This document shows, piece after piece, positions 1 to 12,100 of a stretch of 64,000 bases of DNA (the stretch's first letter is position 1; each line of letters starts with the position of its first letter). The stretch spans positions 88,865,836-88,929,835 of the forward strand of contig NC_088295.1 of assembly GCF_032854445.1 (NCBI RefSeq). Direction: 5' to 3'. The notes under the pieces are model-generated. The model made no database searches. It saw nothing but the letters and a program-made list of their open reading frames with translations, and had not been told where the DNA came from. Source of the DNA: Liolophura sinensis. Taxonomy: Eukaryota; Mollusca; Polyplacophora; Chitonida; Chitonidae. A program made the position numbers and the translations under genes.

Positions 1-1317
1 TTTTGATGTCTTTGTTAAAAATTGCATGCAACATTTTTCAGATTTTTAAGCCCACTGTTCATTATACATTTTTTTCTGATTGACACTACCTAGAACCTTC
101 CACTAAGTGAACAACTTCAGCAAGCCACATTTTATTCTCACTGAGTGTGATCCCATCTTTTATTTGGTAACCTGGCAATATATTACCTACGAATTATAAT
201 AGTGGCCATTGTTTTACAGTGGAGCTGTAATGATAATGCGTGTGGTTAATTTGAAGTGGCTTGAATTGTCTTACTTGTTAAAAAACTGAGGATACAAAAA
301 AAGTTGTAAGTATGTGGAAATAGCCTGGAGAGACAGTGAGTGTGTACCGTGGAGTTGTGATCAGAGTGCCGGCTTGTTTCCGAGCACCTCCACACACCCA
401 CCTGTGCAATAAGTCATAGGACCCAGCAAAGTGGCTTGATGAAGACTTCAGCTGTGTGCTCCTGTGCCCCCAGGCTAGTCAGGAGATGTCTATATTTGTG
501 GTATTCATACACTGCCACAGACAGTTTGGCTTTATGTATGCATATATACGATGTAAATGGCCAATGTGTTTTTTAAGTACTGCCTTAGACATCAAATCTG
601 AACCCAGGTATCAGTGACACACATTGTTGTGGTAACTGAAATAGTTTACTTTCCCATCACCAGATAAAAATTTGACTTTATGATAATGCTGAAAGTAGTC
701 ACATTATTAGGCTAGAAAGCTTTACGCTGAGTGGAGAGAGGTCATACTGCTGCCAGGCATACTACCAATGGACTCAAACAAAAACGGTTTTGTTTTTCAT
801 TTATTAAGAGGTAAATTTATTGGAGGGGCACCAGAGTTTACTGTGCCTGTGTCAGTGTGAAAAGTGACTGTGATAGCTCTGACTAAGGAACTGTAAAGAG
901 GCGAGGTCCAAGGAGTAGGGAGAGAGAGGTGGAGGCTGACAGAGATTTCTGCCTGGCTGATTCAGTGGAGGTGGAAGAACCCAGTACTGTATAACTCCAG
1001 GCAATCAGCTCTCTACTAACATTTCCTCAACCAGAGAAAAAAAGGGAGAAATTCAGCTGAAAACAAAAAATGTTGAAGTTAGAAAAACTGTGCAGTTGAC
1101 TGCAGCACCAGATGCATGTATTAGCGCAGCATCTCCACATGCTGATGTAGCCTTTGCTACCACAGAAGCTGCCTGATATTGATGTAGAGAAATTGCTACT
1201 TTTTTTGCCTCCCCGCTTTAATAAATCTGGGACTTGTTCGGTGAAACGCTGCTGGTAAGAAAAAAAAAAAAAACAAAAAAAAAAAAAAACCTCTGGTTGA
1301 GAAAAGCTGTAGTTTAG
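1..1317. other. Upstream of NAB, no gene seen
   Basis: AT-rich sequence without a convincing coding exon. It contains a poly-A tract (1261-1290) and purine-rich stretches. If the 1408-1540 exon is real, the NAB promoter probably lies in or before this stretch, but I see no clear core promoter motif. Confidence 0.5.
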
Positions 1318-1407
1318 GCATTAAAACCCGGCACACGTTCTGTGGAGTACATAGAAGGCACAGTGGATCGATTGGGAAGACGTGCAGGCGGCTCTCCGCG
1401 CTCCACC

Positions 1408-1540
1408 ATGCTACAGGCTGGCCAGGAGATCCTCCCCTACATGCTCTATCTGCCCCCATGGGTTTGGGATGAGGCAACGGTGGGACGCTCAGCTGGGGAC
1501 AGTATGAAAAACAGGACATGCTTTAAATACCCGGACCCAG
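1408..1540 (+). CDS. NAB: Candidate 5' coding exon of NAB giving a longer N-terminus
   Basis: An ATG at 1408 in good context (CTCCACCATGC) opens 44 codons ending at a strong donor (CCCAG|gtaagg, 1540/1541). Its phase (one leftover G) joins in frame to the acceptor at 6985, adding about 50 residues before the NCD1-proximal Met (TCFKYPDP then ESSPVT). The frame is closed upstream by TAG at 1315. The stretch is more GC- and CpG-rich than its surroundings. I do not recognise the peptide from vertebrate NABs. It could instead be a 5' UTR exon, or coincidence. Confidence 0.45.
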
Positions 1541-4500
1541 GTAAGGGGTACAGCATCCCCCTCACACTCTCTATTCCCCTCCACTTATGGCCAGGATAGC
1601 CAGCTAAACTTTGATGTCCTGAGGGACAGTAAGCTTGTCACTGTTACATTGTAACGTCCCACTTGTGAGCAAACATAGTACATGTTAAAGTTTTTCTGTT
1701 GGTGGATTGACACTGTACATTTGGATCTACTATGTAAAAATATCAATAAAATTGAGGGTCAGAGTACAACAAATTCTGAAACCTGATGTGCTATGGTTAC
1801 TTTATGTACTGCCAGCAAAGTAGGCTTACTGGTTCAAATTTGAACGTTTCAGATACATGCAACCCATTTATCTTCTTCAGTCGTGATTCACAGTGATCTA
1901 CCATATTATATTTGTTCTGTTCATTATAAAATATATGTTAATAAATATACATTTACATTTATTTATTTATTTAATATTTTATTTAAATTGTGTACACAGG
2001 CATTTTGTGTGTCAAAAAGACATAAATTTATCACAAACAATAAAAACAAAGAAAAGGTGAAGTATACATTTAGAAATAAATAATACATGCAGTAAATTTC
2101 ATGTGATTATACATGTACGTTCATTCTTTCTGAAATATTTACATCTGGCAATGAGTTTGGAGTTGCATTTACCAATTTTTAAGATGGGCATTTGTGCTTA
2201 AATGGGGCAATTCTGTTATGCATATTGCAATGACGTGGATAGGGCCATAGTGTCCATTCATTCAGGTATGTCATGCATTTTTGTTTGTTCTCGTCGTAAT
2301 AGTGTGTACTCCTGAATGACTATCTGTATTGTTAAAGTTCTCAAGGTGAGAAAACACCCAGTTATAGGGCATATCCATGATCTACGTGGACATTCGAACT
2401 GTATTTGAGTATTTAAGGAATTACATGTAAGGAGTTTGTGATAACAGGTGTATGCATACACATGATAGTTCTGGTCAGCATGACATATACATGTAGTAGC
2501 TGCATTTTGTTTATTGCAGATTCATTCATAAATGTTCTCACCTGATTTGTCTCTTACTTTATAATAGAGTATGTTGGGAGTGCATACCTTCCCAGAGAGA
2601 TGTATTTGTAGTCCATATACATGTACTTGGTAAGGAAAGTGATCATGATTGAGAATGTTAACTTTGTTCTTGTCAGAGCTTGATTGAGAGTGAATAAAAT
2701 TAAACACATCATTTGTACAACACAATGGTACGGGTGTACAGGGAGTTTGAGCATAGTGATGGAAGAGAAAGTGTCTGCACTGTCTGTGCCAGAGTGTAAT
2801 GATAGAGAGTCAGATGTCAGAACACTGATTAGGAGTGTATTGTTTGTTTATTTCAGTGGGATACTGAACAATATCTCGCCAAAAAAAGTGACTTTCATGT
2901 TGTAAGAATTTAAGGGAGTGGCCAGAGCAACCACCTCCATAATATGTCTCAGTGGAAAAAAAGTGCAAAGGAGCTTAATGTAAGACTAACAGTGGAGTCA
3001 TTATGGAGAAACATAATGATGTACATAATAAGTTAAGTTTTATCATAGTTGGAAATGTTAGGGGAAGAGCATTATGATTTTAATAATTAGGACAATCAGC
3101 TTTTGTGGGAAAATACTATAATATCATGATGGCAGTAAGAAACAATCAAATAAATATAATATCATGAAAATTGTATGTTTGACTCGTCAAATGTTGTAAA
3201 GATGAAATATGATAAACACTTCAAAAGCTTATCTTTCTTCTATTCACTGACATCATTCACATTGTTGTTTAGAGTTCAAGTATTTTTGGAGTGCAAAACT
3301 GTTATCTGTTGCCACTTTTGTGTCCCCTTCCTCTGTGCCTGAAGTATGAAGTGTGTAAGTCTGATGGAGGTGCCCGTTGTCGACTTCTCAGTGATACTGG
3401 CCGGCTTACGCTGTATGATGTGATGGCAAGGGTCTTAGCTGTGCAGTTTCTGGTCTCCTGTTTACATTGTGCTCCTGTTGAAGAGTTGCCAATACCTATA
3501 GATAATATTGACTCTCCCAAACACCAGCTAATATGTCTCAGGTGTTAAACTGACATTTCTTATCAATCTGTTTGGAGACTCCTTATTTTATTATTGCTGA
3601 GATTTACTGCAGTTGTTGCAGTCAGCAGGTGTCCTTGACAGAGGTTCCATGTATAGCCTCATTAACTCTCCCGTCACCCTCCGCATCACTGCCTTTGATA
3701 AAAACTACACAGTGACTGGGAAAGGAAAAGACATGCTTTTTCGTAATGCCTGGTTGAATATTTAATATAGCTTCTGAATTGTTAATTTTTCAATATTTTG
3801 TTCTTGAATGAAAACAAATTTTCTTTTTATAGCTCCCTCAAATGTGTTGTTAGGAGGACAGGGATGTTGAATGTATGTTTTCACATGATAGTCTGTGTTG
3901 TAATTGTATAACACCACAAACTCTCCAATGGTTGGATGTGAAGATTTCTGGAAGAGGTGTTATTTTTTTCTCCTGAGAGACTTATTTATGTAAGATGAGA
4001 GGAGATTAGATCGTCCAATGATAGCTGCTCTTCATGCCCAGCCAGCTATCCAGGATGTAATAAATGTAGGTTATGTGGGAATATCTACTATTGGCAGATA
4101 TATTGATCATCATATGGTTATTTGTTTTAAAAAGTCATGCTATATCAAGTGTTTCCATTCAGCAGGACTGGTGGAAAGGAAATGGCCGCATGGGACTTGA
4201 AAAAAAGCATGAGATGCTAAATCTGATTGCTGCATCTAATGAGATGCACTTCTAATTGACTCGATAGAGAAAAAAATCTTTAAAAAAATAGCAAACAATT
4301 AAGTTGGCGTTTAGTTAGAAACTTATACACATTGTCAGTGGAAACAAGCTTTCCGTGTACTGTGTGATATGATTTCCTGGATGTTTTTTAATAATGCCTT
4401 GGAACAAGCGACACAATTTGTAGTCATATCTAATGCCTCAGCCAGACTGAGAGGATATATCTCATCAGTGTTTTGTGTAGTAACATGTATTGATGTCAGT

Positions 4501-6984
4501 ATTGGGAGTAAGGAAGACCTATCTCTGACACATTACGCAATAGAATTTGGTGAAAATGGAATAACATACATTGCATTCTGTGCCAACTAGACCCCTGCCC
4601 TTCATGTGGACTTGAATATATGGAAAATTGTTGACGTTCTTAAAGATGAAATAGTTTTGGGTTCCACAGGTAAAGTTGTCGGCCCATCTTTATACCAGAG
4701 CACATAACCTGTGTACACACAGACATTTTTGTCATTGTTGTAAAGTGCAGTCTGTTGGGTCAGGTAGTAGAGCTGGGCGAGGGTTTGCCCATCTCTGGAT
4801 TATCATGATGCCAGTCGCCCGTTCTCTCTCTGCCACAATCAGCCTTGTTTTATTTTTCTTTTCGATATTCTCTGTTTGTACTGTTGCTCATTTCTTTTCG
4901 AAGCCTCCAATAGGTGCATGCCATGTCTCCTGTGGCACTTTTCTTGCGCCTCCATCTTTTCTGACTGTGACATCATCATGACATTACATAGGCCTATGCT
5001 CATATAAAGCTCATCTTTGTCACCAAGTTCTTATTCCTCCTTTTTTGGGAATATCCTATCACTGATATGCATGGTAACATTTTTAATTCTATGAAACTCT
5101 ACCAGCCACCAGAGGGCATATCTGAACTGTAATTTTGAGTTCGCCAGTGAGCAAGATGATGAAAAAGAACGCTAGGTTTTTGCAGGGAATAGAACGTTTG
5201 TATCAGTTGTTTTTGATATTCTCCAACAATAATCTATTGTTCTGTGTTGATGTTAGAATTAACATACTTTGCTAGTTTTTTTTTTCCTTCTCCGAAAAAC
5301 ATGTTGGACCCTAGATAACAAGCTCTTTATTATTTGTGCTAACACCGAGTGATGTTCATTTTTTTTTTCTTTCTGGTTTAATTTAGTTGTCGTGACAACA
5401 AATAGATGCACCCAATGATCTGAGGGTTAGAGGTGTACTACAGGGCAGGAATATATTTTCTTCAGGCATTGTAAGACCAGGCCCCATCCAGCTGGCCTGG
5501 CCAAGGCTTAGTCCCCTTATAATCCCCCCAAAATGTCTAAATCTAAATCAAATGTCAGCCTCTCAGTTTTTGCCATGTGTCACATTAGAGCAGGATGTAT
5601 GTGGTGTTTTTTTCAGAGAACTCTTTTTGACCAAGTTTAAAATTTGCTTGAAGTTTTTACATGTTATGAACTAGAAAGGCAGTGGGAAAATTTTTCATTT
5701 AAGATCATCTTGCTTTTTTAAATTACATGTGTGATTCATGTTAAGTTTGTGTTGTGTTAACTGTAAAACTTGATACATACTTCATTGTTTCCATATTGTA
5801 TTCGTTGAAATACAAATATGTAGCTGATCCAGATGTTTCCTTGTATGAAAGAAACACACTCTATAGATGCTTGCTTGTCAGACGGTTTTGTAGGGACACC
5901 AAATATCTGTAGGTGAGAAGAAATTAAAACATATCATCACTATATTATGTATGTCTGTCTTTCAAGCAAATCAGATACTTATCTGTCAGCACAGACATAA
6001 TTGTCTGACATTCTTTTATGTTGATGGTTCATATAATTACATACGCATTATATAAGCCTTGCTGTTTAAAGAAAGATTTATTAAAATGAAAAATCAAAAG
6101 ATTGAAAGTTGATTACAGGCTTGCAGTCTTTCACAATCGCAAAATGTTGCATCATGCCCAGCAGTTTTCAGAAAAATTTGGGTCACAATCTCTGGACCTG
6201 TGCTTTGAGACAGTTTATACCTACATGTAGGAGAGGAAAGGCGTGAGCCTTTGATTGACTTATATCCTAGGTATTGCATCTGTACCGAACATCAGAATGG
6301 TTTTTTGAAAAAAATTTTCAAGATCTTCAAAATTTATGAAAATAACTATATAAACAGTAGTCTTCTGAGTACTTTTTTGTGTCAGTTTTGAGGACTTATG
6401 TTTTGGATGTTTCATTGGTGGGGGCTAATAGTGTGGAACAGGGTCGTGACTGAGGGCTGAGTGAGTGAACTGTACAGCTGGGGAGGCAGGGAAACTGCAT
6501 GTAGATTGTTGGCCTATAGCTGGTTGCTTGGTGGTGAGGGTTAGTGCCAGGCCTGTGGGGTAGGGACTGAGATCCAGTCACATTGTGTACTGTGTACCCA
6601 ACATTCCTGGTTTGCCCCAGCCCTCACTGGGCTGTGTTTGTTAGGCTAGACTGCCCGGCACACTTGAGCCCTGTCTTTAGCCAGTGTAAAGACCGATCTG
6701 TGTCCCCAGTGTGAGTTTTCTCTTATTGGCATGCCTTCATGGGAGGAACAAATTATTTGGCAGGTTTTCCATAGTCAGGATCCCCCAGCCACAGTCTGCT
6801 CAAACAAGCCCCAGCATGCCGACATGAAGCCTGGGGCCAGGGGGCAAGGTGAGGCCTCCCTCCATCTACTCGTACAACTATCCTCCTCCTACTGCTTTAC
6901 TCTATCCTCTAACTTTTTCTCTCATACCAGAAAAAGCCTAAATGAGAAAATATTGAAAGTCTTCTCTTCGTTTATGTTTTGTAG
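1541..6984 (+). other. Presumed NAB intron 1
   Basis: T-rich, with no coding similarity recognised. The strand bias (T over A) fits transcription in the + direction. The span 6400-6720 is locally GC-richer without a readable exon. Confidence 0.45.
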
Positions 6985-7001
6985 AATCGTCTCCAGTTAC
7001 C

Positions 7002-7956
7002 ATGACGACCACCAACCCGTCAAACACATCAGAGTGGCAGCTATACCGAGTTCTCCAGAGGGCTAATTTGTTACAGTATTACGATGTCTTTATAGCACAA
7101 GGTATTACAACTTATTGTCTTGTATTTTTCATGTTCATGTAGTTACCTTAATAGAAGTTTCAGTCTGTTATGCTTTTACAACCAAGATATGCTGCAGAAC
7201 TGCGTCTGTGTATTAAAGTTAAGAAGTTTCCACTTCCAGTTATTATCAGCAATCTGTAAATACCTGCAAGTATTTGTGATATCAACTATGAAGGAGAAGT
7301 GCTTCCTTATTGAGTCCCTCTACATCATATTATGAAGGGTAGTATACATGCATTTAGTCTTCTTATAGTTCTGATATAGTTAGTAACTTCATTTAGCTGT
7401 GACTACATTTTTTCATGTGCTGATGAAAAAAGGAGTATTGTTCAGTTGATTCAGGGTTTATAACTACATGTTTGATGTACATGTATTTATGGCTAAGTTA
7501 ATGAGGGTTAACTGGGGTCAGGCACTCAGAGCTCTGGCCTGACAGGGGTACCGAGCGGGATCCTGAGGATGGAACCCACATCCCTGTGTGACGGATTGAC
7601 TCAGTAACAAGGAAGTGTTACCTGGGAGAGGGGCGATCACAGGTAGAGCCACTCACCTGGCCATTGTCGTCAGCCTCCCACCTTTCAGGTGTCAGCCTTC
7701 AGACGCCTGAAATTCCCTGGACTAACCACTCTGCCACTCGGCTTGGCACAGCTTCCCTGATCCAGTCCCATAGGAGTGGTTACATAGAGGGATGGGCTTG
7801 ACCTACTAAGTGTACAGCTTATTTCTGGTTGGGCAGCAGATACATCAATGACAAATGTGTAATGTTGCATGCCTCATATTGAACATCCATATGTAACGGG
7901 TACTGATATATCTATACATACAGGTGTGGCATGAATACAAATCTTCAATGCCATTG

Positions 7957-7988
<32 letters not shown>

Positions 7989-9186
7989 ATGTATTCCTCA
8001 TACTTGTGTATGTACTTGTAATGTGAACAGTGGCTAATGAGCAATTGTTGCCTGGGTAATTTATGTGAACAATTAGGCATAAGGCATTGTAATTGTGACA
8101 ACAGCCTACATGTATGTGTAATTTCTGATCCAATATATAAGTAATTATATATACTATGTACTGTGTAGTAAGTAAAAACGTGACTTCGGCTGAAGGAAAA
8201 TCAAGCATTTTTAATCTTGTTTGACTACATGTAATTGTACATGCAATGAAGAGATTTAGCAAAAAATGTCCAGATCACGATTACTGTAGAATGGGTGTAC
8301 CCTAGTGTAATTGTGGTGGTATGTGTACTTAGTGGGTGGGGCAAAAGTTAGTGTTATTTAAGATAAAACACTGAACTACATGTAGTAATGTTATGGGTGG
8401 GTATTGTCACTAGACACTAGATGTGTATTTAATGTGATTTGTGCCTAAATGTATAAAGTAGGTGTGTCAGAGTAGGCAGACAGGGTACCACAGATTTTGG
8501 TATATGTCTGTTACATCATGCAGATACATGTGACCTGGGTTGACAGGGATTAGGGTGACTCATGCCTTTAAATAGACTGACATCCATCATTGTGAGTCTA
8601 GCTAAGAGCTGTTATTCCCCTCTGACATATACCAACTGATAATCAATCATGAGTTAATCTGTAAGGACCAAGTAATTCAGCTTTTGTATGTGGGTACCAA
8701 GAATTGAGATTTTGGGCAGTACAGATGAAAAACAATTTCTTCTCAATTTCATACAGCACTTCACTTTATTCTCTTATTTTAAGCTTTTAAGTTTTATAAG
8801 TTATAAGTGTATAAGTTTTTACAATTCAATCACAGCTGGTCTAAAAATGTTCCCAGGTGATGAATGTGTACATGTAACTGTGTATCATATGGTGTAGCAT
8901 GTTAAGTGTGATTCAGATCCTACAAATGTGCTGGCACCCTTTGTATTTGGGAATTAAGTAGATGTGGTCTCCAGATAGATAAACCAGTTATAAAGTTTTA
9001 TCCAATGCTGATGGTATAATATGAAATGGGTAATGTCTACCTGTACAGGTGGTGATGATGTGCAGCAGCTGTGTGAGGCGGGGGAAGAGGAGTTTCTGGA
9101 GATTATGGCACTGGTTGGGATGGCCAGTAAACCTTTACATGTCAGACGCCTACAGAAGAGTCTCCAGGAATGGGTGACAAATCCAG
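7002..9186 (+). CDS. NAB: NAB exons 1-2: NCD1 domain
   Basis: Exon 6985-7101 has a clear acceptor (ttatgttttgtag) and carries an ATG at 7002, just before the NCD1 core. Exon 9049-9186 completes it. The join CAA-G|GT restores the family sequence [20 protein letters not shown]. Near-vertebrate identity here suggests strong constraint on EGR binding. The 17 nt between the acceptor and the ATG are open in frame, so translation could begin in an upstream exon. Confidence 0.95.
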
Positions 9187-12100
9187 GTAAATCCTCTCAT
9201 CAGGGAAACAATCCCACCAACAACTAATTTTATTTTTCACCTGAAAATCTCCTGTTTTCTTTTATAGATGTAGTGTTTGAATTTCACTTAAAATGATGCC
9301 CTAAAGTTATTTACACATACATAATACTGCTTTCATAATCGGTAGAACTGTAGAACCTCATTAGTGATACATCAAGGACTAATCTACCTTATTGCTTGTT
9401 TCAGCGGGGTTTCAGGGTCCTATGGTCCCCATGGGTGGATCCAGCAGCCCAGCCCCTGGAAGTATTAGTGCCACAGTTCGGGATCAAGCCTTAACTTACC
9501 CTGTACATTCCTCATCCGTAGTCACCGCACCCACTTGGACCCCACAGATGCCCCCAGCTTCTGTCAGCCCAACCAACTCCAACGGCTCCTCTGGGGCCTC
9601 TCCAAAATCAGATCTAAAAGACGTAAGAAACTGTTAGGTATTGTGCTTTTGAGATTGCTTTGAGTGAAAAATGTGTGTTTGTATTGTGTTACTTCAGTTT
9701 AGTGGGATGAGACTAAAACTGCTGTTGTATATAATGGATCTGAGAGTACATTTTTCAAATATACATGTGTAAAGTTGCCTATGTCTTGTATACACTTATA
9801 GTGATGTTATGAAGATACTAGTACATGGAACTTTTTTTATCAGTTTTAGTTTGTATATCTCCACTGCAAGTTCACAGTAACCTTTTGTTGGAAGAAGTCA
9901 CAACTTTATGCACTGAAATCAAAATCACATGTTCAGACAATTATTCAATTTTCATCAAATGTCTTGTTGAGGAATAATGTGTGATTGTAGTTTATGGTAA
10001 TGTTTGACTATTTGATATGTGCAGTGTTTTGAGTTGTGCTGTGTTTGTTTGATGTTGGTACAGCAGGCCATGTGAGCACACCCCTGTATAGCTGCGTGTA
10101 AATGTCTGGTGTTGCAGGACACGGCGATGATAGGAATGCTGTACCAGTCGGCCAGTCAGGATGGAATGCCCATCACCCCTAAACAGTCCACCTCGCCTGT
10201 TCCCACCCCTGTCTTAGTAGAGAGCCAGATACAGGCCATTGCCGATGCTGCAGAAAGACTTGCCAAAGACCTGCCATCATTTGAACCTAAAGGACTCAAT
10301 CTTAAAAAATCAATTAACAGGGAAATTCAGGTAAATTCAACTTAGGAGCTTCTCAGCAGCTTTTCATTTACAGGTACATTGAAAAATAGCTAAAAACATA
10401 CATCTACATGGATTTTATGTATTTGCGCTGTGAATGGCTTGTCAATAATGTTAACTTTGTGTCTTCATCTGTTCTCCAAATTAGACAGAAGTCCATGTAA
10501 TTGAATAAAAATGGGTTTTTGTTTTGAATCATTGTGTTATTGATTTCTTAATATGGTAATTGTTAACTGCCCCAGAAGAAAGAATTGCAAATGCCATGAT
10601 GTACAGATATAACATTTGTTTATACCAGAGACATTACTGTACCTGTTAACTGGATAAGCCAGCTGGGGTTTATGTGTGTATGAATCATGCCTTGTGTCTA
10701 CAGTTTTCCCTTGGCTTAGTGTTAATTGTACTAGTGTTAGGGTAGGGATGAAAAAAAACTGGGTAGGATAGAGCAAGGCTATTTGGGTCATTGTTGTAGT
10801 CTGCCTGGGGCGGCGGAGTGCATTAAGGGACTGTGTGTGGAAGCTAAGGATAGGTCAGGGTGTGGGGATCTCAGGCACTGATGTATACAGTCTGAAGCTT
10901 GTCAGCTGACAAGTCAGGTGTGACCAAACCCACTCCCACAGTTCCCAGGCACAAATATTTTTATTTGCATTGACCAATGTTATGTGTAGCTTGTCAGAAT
11001 TAAGGTCAAATTTTTTTTGTAACTCACATCACATTTTTATGAAAAAAAAATTATAGTTTATTCGAACTGGAGGCATTTGTTTGTTAGAAGTAGGAATTTT
11101 GGGCAGCAGAAAAACTAGTCCGGATTCAAGCCTTGCAAAAAAGAAAAAATGGGATTGGCAGTGTTTTTATTTTTTAAATATTTTTTTACTTTTCTGCTCA
11201 AGTGAGTTAAGTAAATTTCTGTGGGAAAGCTATGACTCTACTGGGGCTCTGGTGTGTGTTGGTGATCTTCAAGATTTGTTATTTTTACATTTGTAATAAA
11301 CTAGCATAGTTGCATAATGCTGGTTGTTATGATATGGAATGAAAAAATGAAATGAGCAGTTGAAAGATTTTCCTAAAAATATTGATTCCATTGGGAAAAA
11401 ATGATTAAAGAGGTTGGATGACTAAATTACCCGTATTTCTTTTTATGTTGCCATGGCAACCAACAGGCAGTGGTGAACATGACTGAAGATGATCCGTGTA
11501 GAATGGATGAACTAAGAAAATATGCTGCAATATACGGGCGCTTCGACTCCAAACGTAAAAACGACAAGCCAATGTCATTACATGAGGTGAGAGCTTTTTT
11601 ACCCACTGTTGGCATTGCATGTTCGGAATAAACTGTTAAAAAACAAACCTCGGATTCAGCGCTAACTTTTTACCATTAATGATAAACAGTGTTTCTGCAT
11701 GTTTTTCAGACTGCTATTTAGGTTTTAATGACAATAATTTCTGATGATTTCTACCAAGCCCAAGTAGATTTGTGCATTGTTGATGTATACAGCATTTTAG
11801 ATGATGAGAGTTTTGCTGGCAGCTTTACTTTAAAGCAATTTCCTTTTCTGATTTTTCTCAGATTTCTGTCAATGAAGCCTCTGCTCAACTCTGCAAACAT
11901 ATTCCAGCTTTATTAACAAGAAGAGAAGATTTATTCCCCTTAGCTCGTCAAGTGGTCCGAGATAGTGGCTATCAGTATTCCAAGGGCCATTCGAGGTTAG
12001 TTTATATGTAAGTTGGTTTTCTACAACACTCATATAGTTAATGTTTAATGAAGTGTGTTAATCCATGAATTCAAAGATTAAAGATAACAAATTTAGAGAT

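Noticed and set aside
1196-1519. 107-codon - strand frame with a Phe-rich run
   Set aside because: Its middle is the poly-A tract read as Phe codons; the rest is antisense to the candidate NAB exon.
3291-3548. 85-codon + frame in NAB intron 1
   Set aside because: No domain recognised and no need for another exon there; base composition is like the surrounding intron.
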